From Anniella stebbinsi (lineage: Eukaryota > Chordata > Lepidosauria > Squamata > Anniellidae), in contig JARDYH010000002.1 of NCBI GenBank assembly GCA_029215795.1, forward strand, positions 44,376,001-44,440,000: a stretch of 64,000 bases of DNA. Direction: 5' to 3'. Within the stretch, counting starts at the first letter, position 1. Each line of letters starts with the position of its first letter. The notes below the pieces were generated by a model, which worked only from the letters and a program-made list of their open reading frames with translations, was not told the origin of the DNA and searched no databases. Below are positions 33,691 to 45,595 of this stretch, one piece after another. Made by a program: the position numbers and the translations under genes.

Positions 33691-34672
33691 GTGTGTATGT
33701 ATATATTCTTTTAGACACACACACAAATTTTAACAATCAGCAATAAGAAATCCCAGGATGCAAAAAACCCTATCACATGTTTAATGCCTAAAAACGGAGG
33801 TGGGGTGGAGAAGACTATTACAATTTGGTTATATATTTTGTGTGTAACACATATTTAGGCCCTAGGACTTTTCAGAGCTGGCAATAAACAGGAGTTTTTG
33901 TACAGAGTTGGATGATTTGCACCCAATGGCACTATCAACCTTGACAGATATCAGCTCTCTAGACTCTCTTAAACAAAGGTCTTTCCCAGGATTCTAAATA
34001 GAGAGTTAAAATAAAGATGCCAGCAATTGAGCCTGGGTATTCATGAATGCAAATAATGCATTACTAGTTTTTTGCTGCAATTTAATTATATCATATCCTT
34101 GGACTCAAATGATAATATATTTTCAACACTTCATCTAGTGTTCAAAAATATATTGTTTTCCAACTAAGATTGCCATGGCAGCTAGTATTCAGATAAGATT
34201 TAAATCTCCATTGACTCTCCTTGCTCATTCTTGCACAAAACAGCCTTGATTGCTTTAGCCATAGTTGCATTTGTGTCAGGCTTGCATTGGTAAAGCAGCT
34301 TAAGGAATCAATGTAAATTTGACTAACAATTCAATCATGGATGGAGACACTGCAAATAACACATCTTAGTGCTGATATTGTAAAGCATTATATATCACTG
34401 TCAGTACTCAAAATAAATGCTAGATTGCTCTAGATGGAAGCTAACATTGGCATATGATCACATTGTCACATGAAAGTAAAACTGACATATTCGTTGATCC
34501 CTAGTTTCAGGTTGCTCACCAGTGTAGTTTTCCCAGTCTAAGGGGCACCTATTCATTGTGGCCATTGTACAGGAAAGCAAATTAGCCAGTTTATATAACT
34601 GTAACCCCTTTAAGATCATACTGTGATCAACAGTGTGAATCTGATGAAAAAGGTATTCTGTCTAGCCAACAG
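33691..34672. other. Unannotated sequence
   Basis: No gene or repeat family recognised. Confidence 0.4.
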
Positions 34673-34949
34673 TAGGCTGACCATATGAAAAGGAGGACAG
34701 GGCTCATGTAACTTTAACAGTTGCAGAGAAAAGGGAATTTCAGCAGTCATCATTTGTATGCAATTCGGACCTGGTGAAATCCCCCTTCATCACAACAATT
34801 AAAGTTGCAGGGGCCCTGCCCTCTTTTGCATCTGGTCACTCTAGTATAGTGCCTGTAGCTTTAACTGCTGTAATGAAGAGGGAATTCCCTTTTCTCTACA
34901 ACTGTTAAAGTTACATGAGCCCTGTCCTCCTTTTCATATGGTCAGCGTA
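34673..34949 (-). mobile_element. Palindromic hAT-type MITE, copy 5, with internal deletion
   Basis: Starts TAGGCTGACCATATG and ends CATATGGTCAGCGTA. It is 277 bp; about 40 bp are missing from the right arm between GAGGGAATT and CCCTTTTCTC, a deletion between short matching words. The loop orientation equals that of copy 3. The TSD is not clear. Confidence 0.82.
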
Positions 34950-35146
34950 GACAGGGATATGCTCTGGATTTGGATAAATCCTGAATCCAGAGCCAAATTA
35001 GAGCAGATTCTGACAGATGTGAGATTTATGCAAAGTGAAGCAAAGGTCCTTGGAATCACTTCAAAACTCATCCTCCCAAATCTTTGTGAATGATCTGGAG
35101 ATTTGGAGGGACAACTTTTCTCCCTTCCTCATCTGAGTATGTTTAA

Positions 35147-35278
35147 GGGTATAATCCTATGTATGCTTAGACAGAAAATAGTCCTACAATTCCCAGGACT
35201 TGGAGCAGCCCTGCTGGCTGGGTAATGCTGAGACCTGTGGGACTTTTTTCCTGTCTAATCGCACATAGGGTTGTGCCC
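35147..35278. mobile_element. Short palindromic MITE, copy B, TAA TSD
   Basis: Begins GGGTATAATCCTATG, contains TTAGACAGAAAATAGTCC and TACAATTCCCAGGACTTG, and ends TAGGGTTGTGCCC. Flanked by TAA on both sides (35144-35146 and 35279-35281). Same family as 14918-15051; a TAA duplication fits PIF/Harbinger. Confidence 0.8.
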
Positions 35279-35737
35279 TAAATGTTTTTTTTCCTGGGTT
35301 TGGGACATGGCTGGGGGCTGGGAGGGTTTAGGATCCCTCAGATCCACAGACATTCCATCCCCACCCACTGACATGCCATCAGAATGTCCAGTTCCCCTTC
35401 TAGAATGTCAGAGTTCCAAACTTTTGGGCTTGCAGGTGCCCAAAAGATGGTGGTCATTTTGTAAAACCTGCCAAGATTGCAGCTCTGTTTACCACCTTGA
35501 AGGTTTTTTTATACACAATCCTATGGGTGTTGGGATACTGACTAGAGACTATAGGATTACACTGTTAGAAATCTGCACTGCTCTCACTTGGCCTTTTTAC
35601 TTTTAAGAAGCAAAACACACAAAACAGAAGGAGGTACCAGCTGGATGCTAAGATGGTCCTTGGCGTCCAAAACCCCACCCTGAAAAGTGAAAGAAAAAAG
35701 CTCCCCTCCCCTCTAAAACAAAGCCTCTGAGCCTATT
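35279..35737. other. Unannotated sequence with a CAATCCTAT-type fragment
   Basis: CACAATCCTATGGGTG (35514) and TATAGGATTACACTG (about 35559-35573) are the inverted ends of a short MITE scrap. The 111-codon ORF at 35271-35606 overlaps MITE sequence and is not a credible gene. Confidence 0.45.
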
Positions 35738-36144
35738 CACATTGCCCTTAAAACAACATATTCTGCTTAAAAACATGCTTTTTAAAATAGTAGGACACAC
35801 TGAGTAGGACACACTGAGCAGTACTTACTTACATAATGACTGCTTCCTCTGTCCTCAAAGTGTTCAGTGGAGTATTATAGGGTTAATTCCTTGACTCTTC
35901 TTCTTTGGTTTTTGTTTTGCAGGCTGCTTGAGTTATGGAGACAGAAGTGGGCGGGTCAAGCAGCCTGCAAAAGAATGGAGAAGAGTCAAGGAATTAACCC
36001 TGTAATACACCACTGAACACTTTGAGGACGGAGGAAGCAGTCACTATGAAACGTAAGTACTGCTCAGTGTGTCCTACCACGTAACGAAATGAGTTAAAAA
36101 AGCACGTTTTTAAACAGAATATAAGTCGTTTTAAGGGCAATGTG
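35738..36144. mobile_element. 407-bp foldback (palindromic) element
   Basis: The ends CACATTGCCCTTAAAAC and GTTTTAAGGGCAATGTG are inverted; inner words GTAGGACACACTGAG / CTCAGTGTGTCCTAC and GGTTAATTCCTTGACTCTTC / its reverse complement show that nearly the whole element is a palindrome. The centre has GCAGGCTGCTTGA / TCAAGCAGCCTGC. The left arm contains a ~14-bp local duplication of GTAGGACACACTGA. No clear TSD. Non-coding. Confidence 0.82.
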
Positions 36145-36384
36145 GATAAGTACTCTGTTACCACTTGCACACGCTCTGAGCACATATCCTCCTCTCACCC
36201 TGCAAACACAACTCCTCCTCCCTCTGGGAATCAATCTGGATTCTGGATAAAGTTGTGTGTTGAGATACCTGCTTGGACTGCAGGAGGGAGGAGGTGGCTT
36301 CCACTCCACCCCAGAAAAGGAAGGACAGAAGGAACTTGGTGTCACAGGCTTCATCTTATGGAATGTAAATTGAAATAATCCTAT

Positions 36385-36955
36385 AAAGACCATATAACAC
36401 CAGTCTTAAAAGAACTGCATTGGCTGCCTATATGCTTCTGGACAGAATTCAAAGTGTTGGCGATGACTTTTAAAGCCCTAAATGGCTTGCGACCTCAGTA
36501 CTTGCGGGAGCGCCTCTCCCTATACATGCCTGCCTGAGATTTGAGATCTGTTGGGGGAGACCTCCTTTGGATCCCACCAACGTGAGACATACATTATGGT
36601 GGGATGTGGGAGAAGGCTTTCTCTGCTGTGGCATCCCGGGTGTGGAATACTCTCCCTGTGGAGGCTTGACTGGCATCAACACTGGCTTCATTTCGGTGCC
36701 AAGTTAAAACATAGCTCTTTATCAACACCTTTGAGTGCTAAATTCTCCATGGTCACACATAGTTTTAATTATTTTAATTGTTTTCATTGCTTTTATTGCT
36801 TTTATTTTTTTTCTACTGTTTTTAATTTGTTTACAATTTAATATTTTTAGCTGTGTATACTTATGTCTACATTGTTCTGATTTTATCTGTACACTTCCCT
36901 GAAATCCTAGTGATATAGGGCGGGATACAAATGTTTTAATAAATAATAAAAATGA
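36385..36955 (+). mobile_element. L2-like LINE 3' end, another subfamily
   Basis: Plus-strand sequence decodes to the LHWLP...KALNGLRPQYLRERLS block (36405-36520), then VAS-RVWNTLP-like sequence (36625-36660), interrupted by stops. It ends in a T-rich 3' UTR, TAGGGCGGGATACAAATG and AATAAATAATAAAAA. The tail differs from the ACCGCCCCATAG type of the other copies, so this is a different L2 or L2-related subfamily. Confidence 0.75.
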
Positions 36956-37037
36956 TTTTAAAAAATGTTAAAGAGGGAATGGTGCCTTTGAGCATGTACA
37001 GAGTGCATTTATCCCATCACCACAGAGTCACTACAAC

Positions 37038-37143
37038 CCTCACTGGCTTGGAGTCATTGAAATAAATGCTGGCATTCCATGTTCCGTCCCCCTCACTGGC
37101 TTGGAGTCATTGAAATAAATGCTGGCATTCCATGTTCCGTCCC
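37038..37143. repeat. Perfect 53-bp tandem duplication
   Basis: The block beginning CCTCACTGGCTTGGAGTC and ending CATGTTCCGTCCC occurs twice back to back (37038-37090 and 37091-37143) with no difference, so it arose recently or is an assembly effect. Confidence 0.92.
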
Positions 37144-37879
37144 CTGCCCACAAATCCGTTTCTGGATTTATACGATTAATCTTCTAGATCAGGAGAAAAT
37201 TCTGGACAGGTTTGAACCACAGATCTTTCAAGGTTGAACATCTGCTGTACAAATGTGACAGGTACAGCCCTTCAGGAATATGAAGGTACAGTGATGGGGG
37301 AAGCTCTGTCTGCTGAATTTTTGCCTGTTAAACAGCTGATTCAGGCTCAGAGCACTTAAAAGCTGTGGAGGAGGGGAGAAAATGGTAGGAATCCTATTAG
37401 CTTGGCTCAGAAGTGTGATCTGTAGGGGTCAGCCCATCTTATCACGCCTATCTGTTCCTTGTTAATATTCTCCAGAAATAACATTTCCAGTGAGGTGCTG
37501 CTAACAACCACTACCAACAACAACACAACAATAGATGAATGTCCCCCCCCTCCTTGGCCAAAATTCATTCACGGAGCAAACACTGGAAAACACTTGCCTC
37601 TCTCTCTTGCAGACTCAGTGGGTTTTTCAAATGCCCTCAGGCAATTTCAGAAAGTGTCAATGGCCAGGTGATAAAGTTGTCATGGGAATGAAAGGCCCCT
37701 CTGCCTGCAGAGGATAGTCTCTGAGAATGTCAAAGGAATAAAGAAAATCTGAGGTTGAGAATCTGCAAAGCAAAATAATTTGTCGGAAAAATAATGAAGA
37801 GAGTAGTTTGGATTAGCCCTGATCATATATTTTTTTAACAGAACTTTTAAAAAGATAGCTCCTCTTTTGCGAGTGAAGA
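37144..37879. other. Unannotated sequence
   Basis: No gene or repeat family recognised; CAACAA-rich patch near 37515-37530. Confidence 0.4.
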
Positions 37880-37887
37880 AGGGAAAC

Positions 37888-38530
37888 CAAATAAAGACAC
37901 AGACACCAGAGCTTGGATTGGACCGGGGCCTCTTTATTAAACAATATGGTAGCTTCATCCCTCCCTGGATCTGCATGTGAAAGTGTGGGAATTAATGTCC
38001 TTATCTCAGGCTACTTGTCTGTTTTTAGGGCGAGCCAGTTTCCAAAGCAAGGGGTCTGGAAAACCCGGCTCCTTGCTGATGTGACACTTTGTAAGTGTGG
38101 CGATTCCTCCCTGGCCTACCCCCGCTCACTGCCATAAGACACTGAGTAGGTGAATCAGGAGGGTCTCCAAAGGCATACCATATCCTGACATGGGAGTCTC
38201 CTAACCCCCTAGGAGCAGGTCCTCCGGTTATGCCAATCACCGAAAGGTGCCAGAGTGCTCGCTATTCCTATTCTACTACAGCCAATTCCCGCACATCCCT
38301 GCCATCAATCCACCTAATTGTTCACCCTTCCTCGATAAGCTTCCAGAATGAAGTAGGCAAAAAACCTATCCATAAGAGGTTGGAAAATTCCTACTCAGCC
38401 TCCACCCCCCTCCAAAGGGGACGACTGGCTAATCACATACTAGATGCTGGGAGGGTGGAAGTTGAAAATGAAAGAGGCCGGTGTAAGGTGGGGAAGGCCT
38501 AATATAGGCCCTGCCCCGCCCTGCCTCATG
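37888..38530 (-). mobile_element. Unidentified retroelement-like repeat, copy 1
   Basis: Related to 55745-56345. Shared words in the same order are (plus strand) GG(C)C-CTTT-TTATTAA near the left, GAGTAGGTGA, GTAGGC-AAAA, and AATTCCTACT-GCCTCC near the right. On the minus strand the TTTATTAAA of the left end gives an AATAAA signal followed by GGCC(C)-GGTCCAATCC, so the minus strand looks like a transcript 3' end. An LTR or a DIRS-like element end is possible; I cannot name the family. Boundaries are approximate. Confidence 0.5.
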
Positions 38531-39200
38531 TGGCACACACGTCTGCCACACCCGCGGTGCTTTCACTCTCCCCCTCCACACTCACAACAGTCCATTTCCC
38601 GCCCAAGCCCTTCCAGCTGGGCAGTTCCTGTATTTCTATGAAAACAATACTCTGGTTACTATGAAGTAGTCAGTGGGTAGGAAGTAGCTTTCTGCATCTC
38701 TACCAAAATAGTTAAATTGCATTTGTGCATATGTTTGAGGAGGAGGACAAAAGGAAATTCCTAAAAAGGCAAAGGAATTGCCTTCTTCTTTTATAAATGA
38801 ATTTCTATACTAGAATTAGGACTGCGGAAAGATAATGAAAAGACCTTGTAATCTCCCCAGCCATTGCCAAAAGTGACATTTCCATACTCAGCTTTTCTTA
38901 TGAGACTTTCTAAAAATAAAATAAAAAGTGCAAACCCCCCCCCCCCCCCAGCTCCCACACAGCCTAATTTTAGACCGGTACTACCGAGACAATTTTTGGA
39001 TTGCTCATTCCAAGGAGAAATCCCAATAATTGTCAGAGTTATGTTTGGACAACCTGTGATCCTTTCATATTATGAACATTTAGATGCAAGAGAACATCTC
39101 AACAATCTACTCTGTTATCAGATGAGAACAGAATATGATGATAAAGCAATCTTATGGCTTTCAGCTCAAAGCCACCTCTTGTATTCATGTTTGTCTTCCA
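38531..39200. other. Unannotated sequence with a C homopolymer
   Basis: A run of about 15 C lies at 38935-38949. No gene recognised. Confidence 0.4.
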
Positions 39201-39204
39201 CAGT

Positions 39205-39487
39205 AATGATGAGCTAATTGAAGGGTGGAGGGGCTTGTAGATGACTATTAATTGCCATTGTAAATGAATAAATAAATAATAGAATAATATACATCAGGAA
39301 CATTGGAAGCTGACTTATACTGAGTCAGACCCTTGGTCCATCCAGCCCAGTATTGTCGACACTGACTGGCAGCTGCTCTCCAGGGTTTCAGGCAGGAGTT
39401 TTTCCAGCCCTACTTGGAGATGCCAGGGATCAAACCTGGGACCTTCTGCATGCAAAGTAGGTGCTCTATCCCACTGAGCTATGGCTT
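39205..39487 (-). mobile_element. tRNA-Ala-derived SINE plus shared 80-bp flank
   Basis: The minus strand from 39487 reads like a tRNA-Ala: GCCATAGCTCAGTGGGAT (A box), TTTGCATGC (TGC anticodon position) and GGTTTGATCCCTGGCA (B box), then a SINE body ending near TCCAATGTTCCTGA (39296). The next segment (39205-39290; CTTGTAGATGACTATTAATT and AAATGAATAAATAAATA on the plus strand) is also found next to the copy at 44133, but not next to the other copies. The SINE is transcribed by RNA polymerase III in its active state; no intact tRNA fold is expected from this copy. Confidence 0.82.
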
Positions 39488-41196
39488 AAGGGAGGAACCA
39501 TCCATCCCATGCCCATGCACCTACCACCCATTTGTGTATGCATTTTGTTTGATATATGATGATATATGATTAAAAGTGTTTTTGTGTGCAGATTGGCCCC
39601 CAAGCTGAATTGGGGCGTGAATTTAGAATGCTTATGTTACAAGGCAAATTAAAAAGCAATAACTTCCTTCAGCAGGAATGAATCGTTTTAAAAATAGAAA
39701 AGGGCTTGCATATAGCCTTACAAATTCTCAGGCTAATGTGACATTCCTATTTACCAAAAAAAGATATGTCTGAGGTCATTGTACATCCTAAATATTATTA
39801 GCTTTAATTTGTCTCCATCTCTCTGTGTCTTGGCTGTTCTCACTAGTACCCATAGTAACTGAATCAGCTGCCTTATACTGACAGAAAGAAAACATAGTGC
39901 AAATTATATATCAAAATAATCATAGCATTTCTGAAGTAGTTTGATCAAACATTCAACATATAAAATAATTAGTGCAGGGGTAATGTTTGGGGAAAACAAC
40001 AGAATTTCAGGCAAGTTTTCAATTAAGTTTTTAGACAGATCATTATATGGGACAAAAAAAAAACACAAAACCCACCACCATAAGCAAATTAAACTATGTT
40101 GTATAGAGCCTCTTCTAGAGAGAATGGTTGGTTGGCTGGTTGGTTTCTCTTGAAGAAGATAAGGTAGCAGCTATGGCTCACTAGCGACAGTTGACTTTTG
40201 GATAGGTCAAATGAAGCCATTGAATAAAGATTAACATTTTTCTTTTATGGTCTCCTGATGATGGATACAGAAATCTCACAAGAATCATACGAGCTGTCCC
40301 CATTGGAGAGAAACGAAACCAAGAAAAATATCAAATTTGGGTTATTGATGATTCTGCCTTGTGTGACATATGAAGCCCAAAGTCAGTTTCTGTTAATAGG
40401 CATGCCTTTGGGGTGAGAGGGAGGCCTTATTGTCTTGTCAAAGACAGAATAAAACCACTATGAAAACAAACAAAATGAAAGAGAAAGAAGATAGTGAATT
40501 AATCAGCTTTAGGACTGACATAGTTCTACTACTTCTCATTATTTACTATATATGAAACCCTGCACAAGAGCAAATTAAATTTCTCAACTACATTTCCCAG
40601 GTGCACTCTCAATTTATTTAAAGACAGACAAATGGCACATATAAAAACAAGGCAACTTTTTCATTGGTGAGAGTATTATATGCTGTTATACTGTTCGCCA
40701 CTGATTTTATACCAGTCTTGTAATGCTAGATGGAAAGTATCTCATTATAGCCTAAAAGTGAAATATAACCCAGCAGCAACATTTTACAGCTCATCACTGC
40801 CCTTTTTCTCATTGCAGAGTAAGTTTTGTCTGACCACACTAGAGACAGAAGACAGCTGCAAGCTTCAAACAGGACTTTTATGTAATAAGAACAAGCATCT
40901 TCTTCTTACAACTAAAGCAGGCAAAATAAAGTAGGCAAAACTGAAACCAAAACCAACCACCCAACTCCCTGTATGTATTAACCACTTAGTGACTTTTCAA
41001 CCAGTTATTTCTCCCTCCATACAATAGTTTAAACTAATGGTTGTTGCTTATGCCAACATCTCCAGCCAAGGCATTTAAGTTAAGCATAAACTTCAGTCCT
41101 TTTCACTGAACGTTCCAAATGTGGAATGTCCAATAGGCTTCCACCCTAATGACCATCAACTCAGGAGGAAAGTTAGTAAATAAAATGAGATAAAGG
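39488..41196. other. Unannotated sequence
   Basis: No gene or repeat family recognised; short GGTT repeat near 40127-40145. Confidence 0.4.
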
Positions 41197-41582
41197 CAGA
41201 TCTACACGTCGTCCTCGATGCACCCTCCCTGCGCCACAAGCCGCTTTGGAGCGCTGCACTTCGTCTAGTGTGGCTCAAGCCTCGGAGACTCTGCTCACGC
41301 CTGCGCGGCTGCAGCCGCCACCCTTTCATCCAGGCCGGTCCCGGGGAAGGAGGGGGCAGGGTTGTAAACAAAATCCAGCGATTGGGAGAGGGATTTCCAA
41401 TTGCTAGCTTTTGTTTACAACCCTCCCTCCTCCCTCCCTCTGACCAGCCAGGATGAAAGGGCGGCGGCGGCAGTGCAAGCGTGAGCAGAGCCTCCGAGAC
41501 TTGAGCCACACTAGACGAAGTGCAGCACTCCAAAGTGGCTTGTGGCGCAGGGAGGGCGCATCGAGGACGACGTGTAGATCCG
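41197..41582. mobile_element. GC-rich palindromic MITE with GATCTACAC ends
   Basis: About 386 bp with arms of ~170-180 bp. Left: GATCTACACGTCGTCCTCGA, TGCGCCACAAGCCGCTTTGG, TTCGTCTAGTGTGGCTCAAG; the right arm carries the reverse complement of each with few changes. The innermost pair is GGGTTGTAAACAAAA / TTTTGTTTACAACCC around a ~35-bp loop. It is CpG-rich in an AT-rich setting. ORFs of 125 and 68 codons here exist on both strands of the same palindrome and are not genes. TSD not resolved. Confidence 0.88.
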
Positions 41583-42085
41583 GCGATCTAATCAAATTTC
41601 AAGTACAGCTTTCTTTAAATTGCAAGGGAGGAAAGAGAGAGGTAAGAAAAAGCAAATAACAATGGAACTATTCACATATCCCAATTTTTTGCTGCCTCTC
41701 TCACCCTCACCCTCACTATTATTATATTATAATAATATAATATTATAATATTATTATTATTATTATTATTATTATTAGTTTATTATTATTATTATTATTA
41801 GGGTTTTTCTAGATGGACATAACGGGCTTTGCCAAGTCATGCTGTCTTTTACAGATTCAAGAATTTCCTGTCTATTGAGCATGTTTTGAGTATGAGTGCT
41901 TTCTAGATGTTGGTGTGGATGTATTTTGGTAGGCCCAGTTTCTGAAGGTTTTCTTTATAGTTTTTTTTTAATTTGATGATGGTGACTGATGTGACTAATG
42001 GAATGATTGTGACCTTTTCCTGTTGCCATATTTCTTTGACTTCCATGGCCAGTGGTTTATATTTTTCTCTCTTTTTCCTCTTTCT

Positions 42086-42129
<44 letters not shown>
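41583..42129. repeat. Unannotated sequence with two large (ATT)n microsatellites
   Basis: ATT/TTA runs at about 41717-41800 (partly palindromic ATTATAATATTATA at the left) and 42088-42129. Between them, 41805-42060 is T-rich and recognisable to me only as possible LINE 3' UTR-like sequence. Confidence 0.6.
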
Positions 42130-42305
42130 TCCACTTTTTCCCTCTTGTAAGGAACCCAATCCAGCTTACACAGTTGTCCTCCTCTCCTGTGAGGTAGGTT
42201 AGGCTGAGAGTCAGTGACTGGCCCATTGAGCATCACGGCTGAGTGGGGACTAGAACCTGGATCTTCCAAGTCCCAGTCTAACCCTCTAACTGCTACAGGA
42301 CGCTG
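42130..42305 (-). mobile_element. MIR/CORE-like SINE
   Basis: Plus-strand words GTGAGGTAGGTTAGGCTGAG, AGTCAGTGACTGGCCC, GGCTGAGTGGGGACTAGAAC, CTAACCCTCTAACTGCTAC are the reverse complement of a SINE with a tRNA-like head (B box and A box near the right end) and a CORE-like GACTGGCC-type middle. Same family as 60155-60394. Confidence 0.72.
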
Positions 42306-43876
42306 ACTTTCAATGCATAATGTCTGCGACATGGCAGGGTGATGGATCCTGTAGTCATGGAAGCTTGCACATTGTTTAGAAGCTTCCTGCCCATGAGTAT
42401 AGTACACTCCCCACTTCAGATGTTAGGCAGACCATGGAGACAATGGATAGGAGCAGCACATCTTTGGGGATGGGGCTAAATGTATGGCCCCACTACTTAC
42501 TCTGTTCACAGGAATATGACTAATGAATCTCTTAATACAACCTGGACTTTTACATCTAGAAGGAGGAACAAAGTTAAATATATAGTAAGGATGCAGGTTC
42601 TACAACAAAGGTCTAACCCCCACCTCCTCTCGCCTATGTCCTATTATCTTCCATTTTAAGGTAAAAAGACAAATAATGTGTTGTGTTGAGCACAGGCCAG
42701 AAACTGGATAATTGAGACATGATTCCTTGAGCTAATCTGAGTGCTGTTTCCACATAGGGTCTTAATCTTGTAACCTAATCTATTGCTCATCAGTCCAGTC
42801 ATATATAGCTTAAAGAACAGATGTAATATGGTCATGCTTGCCTGGAGCAGAAGGCAACCCAGAATGCCAAATTTTAAAATTACGAGAAAGGCCATATAAG
42901 GATAAAATTCAAACATCAGTTATGAAAATATCTTGGTCTCGCTCTAAAGATCCCTGCATGTCACATATAGTGATGTCACCAAGACTTGTATTTTAAACTC
43001 ACAAATATGAGTCTGAAGGATCTCATATGCTCAAGGCAAGCATTAAGGTTATTGTAATGATGTAATCTGGGCTGGAGAAGAATTTGACCCCTTTTATCCA
43101 ATGTGTGTGATGGATCTTGGCCTTAGGGAGTTTATGGAGTCTGAATCAATTATGATAGGCTTGAATTAAGGTGAGTTTTGGGGGAGGGGAAGCTAATCAG
43201 ATGTAAGCCTGTGGGAGCAAACCCATCACTAGCTACATATATGGTGAGCACTAATAACTTTGATCACCTGATCGTGTGGGTGTGGTTTGGACCCTAAAGT
43301 AAGTTAAGGAAGTTCACAGAAGGAAAATTTTCTGTCTCCTCCTTCCCCCTATAGTCACCCCCCAAGGACCTCTCTAGATGACCAGGGGCCCCTCTTGAAC
43401 ATTATGCAATGGGGTCCAGACTTGGTGGGGAGGGAAGAATAATCCAAAATGGCCTCTGCCCAAGTTTGAGTGATTCTCCCCTTCCCCAGCAGTCCTCCTG
43501 CTCAATCACTGTTCAGGAGGACCCTCAACCTTCCATAGAGAGTTTTTGAGGGGAGACACAGGTGGCTACATGGAGAAGAGGTAGTAACTTCCTTACAAGA
43601 ACTTCCTTATCTTGTAATCCAAGATATTAAATTGTCTGTCAGAATATCAATTAAAACAAATTAGTAGCACTCATAGACAATATTTGATATATTTTAGAAC
43701 TGGATTCCATGTGCCATCAAACTATACCAATCTTTCTTCGGGGGGTAGGGATTGCTCAATACCACCTATAAGATAATTGCAAGTATAGTAATGGTTACAT
43801 CATTTTCATCATTACCATCACCGCCATTATCAAAAATGCCTCAGCATGCTTTGATAATGATGCACCACTCTCACAA
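42306..43876. other. Unannotated sequence
   Basis: No gene or repeat family recognised. Confidence 0.4.
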
Positions 43877-43963
43877 CACAATCCTATGCATGTCTTCACA
43901 GAAATAATCCCCAACTGAATTCAATGAGGATTACTCCCAGGTAATTGTGTATGGGATTGCAGC
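43877..43963. mobile_element. Short CAATCCTAT palindromic MITE
   Basis: ACACAATCCTATGCATG at the left and TATGGGATTGCAG at the right are inverted ends; the middle holds AACTGAATTCAATGAGGATTA. Similar ~75-90 bp palindromes occur at 46294-46371, 56776-56863 and 62003-62078. Confidence 0.6.
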
Positions 43964-44029
43964 CACATTCTGCAGAAGCTGCTGTGTCATTTGTTAACTT
44001 GTGGCTGGAAAGTAATTATTTTGTTGAGC

Positions 44030-44318
44030 TAACAAAAAGGTGGAGGATGTGCTTAGGCACTTGTAGATAACTATTGATTGTCATTGTAATATTGTAAATG
44101 AATGAATAAATAAATAAATAAATAAATAAAGATTAGGAACATAGGAAGCTGCCTTATACTGAGTCAGACTATTGGTCCACCTAGTCCTGTATTTTCAACA
44201 CTGACTTGCAGCAGCTCCCCAGGGTTTCAGGCAAAGATTTTTCCTGCTTCACCTGGAGAGGCTGGGGATCGAACCTGGGACCTTCTGCATGCAAAGCAGG
44301 TGTTGTGCCACAGGTGCT
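44030..44318 (-). mobile_element. tRNA-Ala-derived SINE plus shared flank and AAAT microsatellite
   Basis: The SINE body is 44133-44318 (plus strand AGGAACATAGGAAGCTGCCT at its 3' end; GATCGAACCTGGGACC in the B-box region and TGCATGC at the anticodon). The A-box end is disturbed (TGTTGTGCCACAGGTGC). The preceding 44030-44132 (GCACTTGTAGATAACTATTG, then (AAAT)n at 44100-44130) matches the flank of the copy at 39296. Confidence 0.8.
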
Positions 44319-45265
44319 GTGAAAGTGGATCTCAACCCATGAAATGAGACACTCTCAGGTCTTGACTCCCACTTCCCTCTGGATCTCCTGGCATTCCTTG
44401 AAAATCTGGGTTGAGGGATCTCCAAAACAGACTTAGTGATGGTGCAGGATGAATGAGGAATTAGCAAAAACCACCTGCTGTATGTCTATATGCAGAAGCC
44501 TTTGCTGAATCAAAGCCTCTTCTGTGAATGGAAGATGTCTTTCAATGAATAGAAAGACAGATTTTGGTCTGATGTTTTTGTTAAGGGGGGTGGGAGCATA
44601 GGCCTCATAAGCCTGCATTATTTCATCTTCATCCACAAACCATATTCATAATTCAAATTAAATCACAATTACTTTAATGGATCTGCTTCAGTTGACTACA
44701 ATGTCGTATTCCATTTCAGAACTGTGGCCAAAGCTTGTCTTCTGTACTTATCTGCTCTCTAGCTGTGTAAAAGCATTCTACACCATTTTGTATTTAATAG
44801 ATCCTCTTATTATGTGAGCTCATTCATGGGGAAAACTCTGGTCTGAAAACCATGCCCATAAAGCCCATGGCATGGGATAATCCACTGTTATGTAAATGCA
44901 AGACGTACTTGGCATCAGGACTAGAAAGAAAGATATAAACCCCATGAACCAATGCAATGTATGTCTGTGCATCAATAAACTCCTATGTGGATATGACCTT
45001 GATCTGCAAATACAGATGAGAGTGCTGAAGCAAGGCTTCCCTAAAATAGTATGCTGGGATTTGCTATCGAGTTGAAGGGAGTTTATGAAAGGGTCACCTT
45101 CCTGTTGCAATAGCCAGGCATAAGGGTAATTAGTCAATATACATAACCAATGTTTTAGCAAATTCAGAGCGCAGCATACCTTGTCATGTGGTGAAGGGTC
45201 ATGTAATTGCCTTGTTTCACAGTCAGATCAATGTTTAGCATGTGACTAGGTTAGTACTATATATG

Positions 45266-45304
<39 letters not shown>

Positions 45305-45595
45305 CTCTTCATGCATTGAAAATTGATCTGACCATGACCCAGAGCAATCAGATAATTGCTTGGCCTGTGATGACTTTGAATTTACTGTGCATTCAAGGCA
45401 AATCAGTGCCAAGGAGTTTTCAGTTCTGAGTCATTAGTTGGGTTTCACAGGTTGCTTAATTCCAGCCACACATTCTCTGGTATTCCCTTGTAGGGCTATT
45501 TAGGATTGTTGGTTCTAGCCTTAGATAGCAGAGTTGAGCTGCTTGCTGTCCCCCTTTCTTTCATTGTACTGTTGTAAATTGTTGGCAGTTATTTT
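44319..45595. repeat. Unannotated sequence with a GA microsatellite
   Basis: (GA)n at about 45268-45301. No gene recognised. Confidence 0.6.

Noticed and set aside
39400..39487. Possible tRNA-Ala gene on the minus strand
   Set aside because: A and B boxes and a TGC anticodon position are recognisable, but it runs on into a SINE body, is followed by the SINE tail and has sister copies at three other sites; it is a SINE head.
41156..41659. ORFs of 125, 68, 63 and 62 codons
   Set aside because: They are mirror frames of one palindrome and share peptides such as LSHTRRSAALQSGLWRREG on opposite strands.
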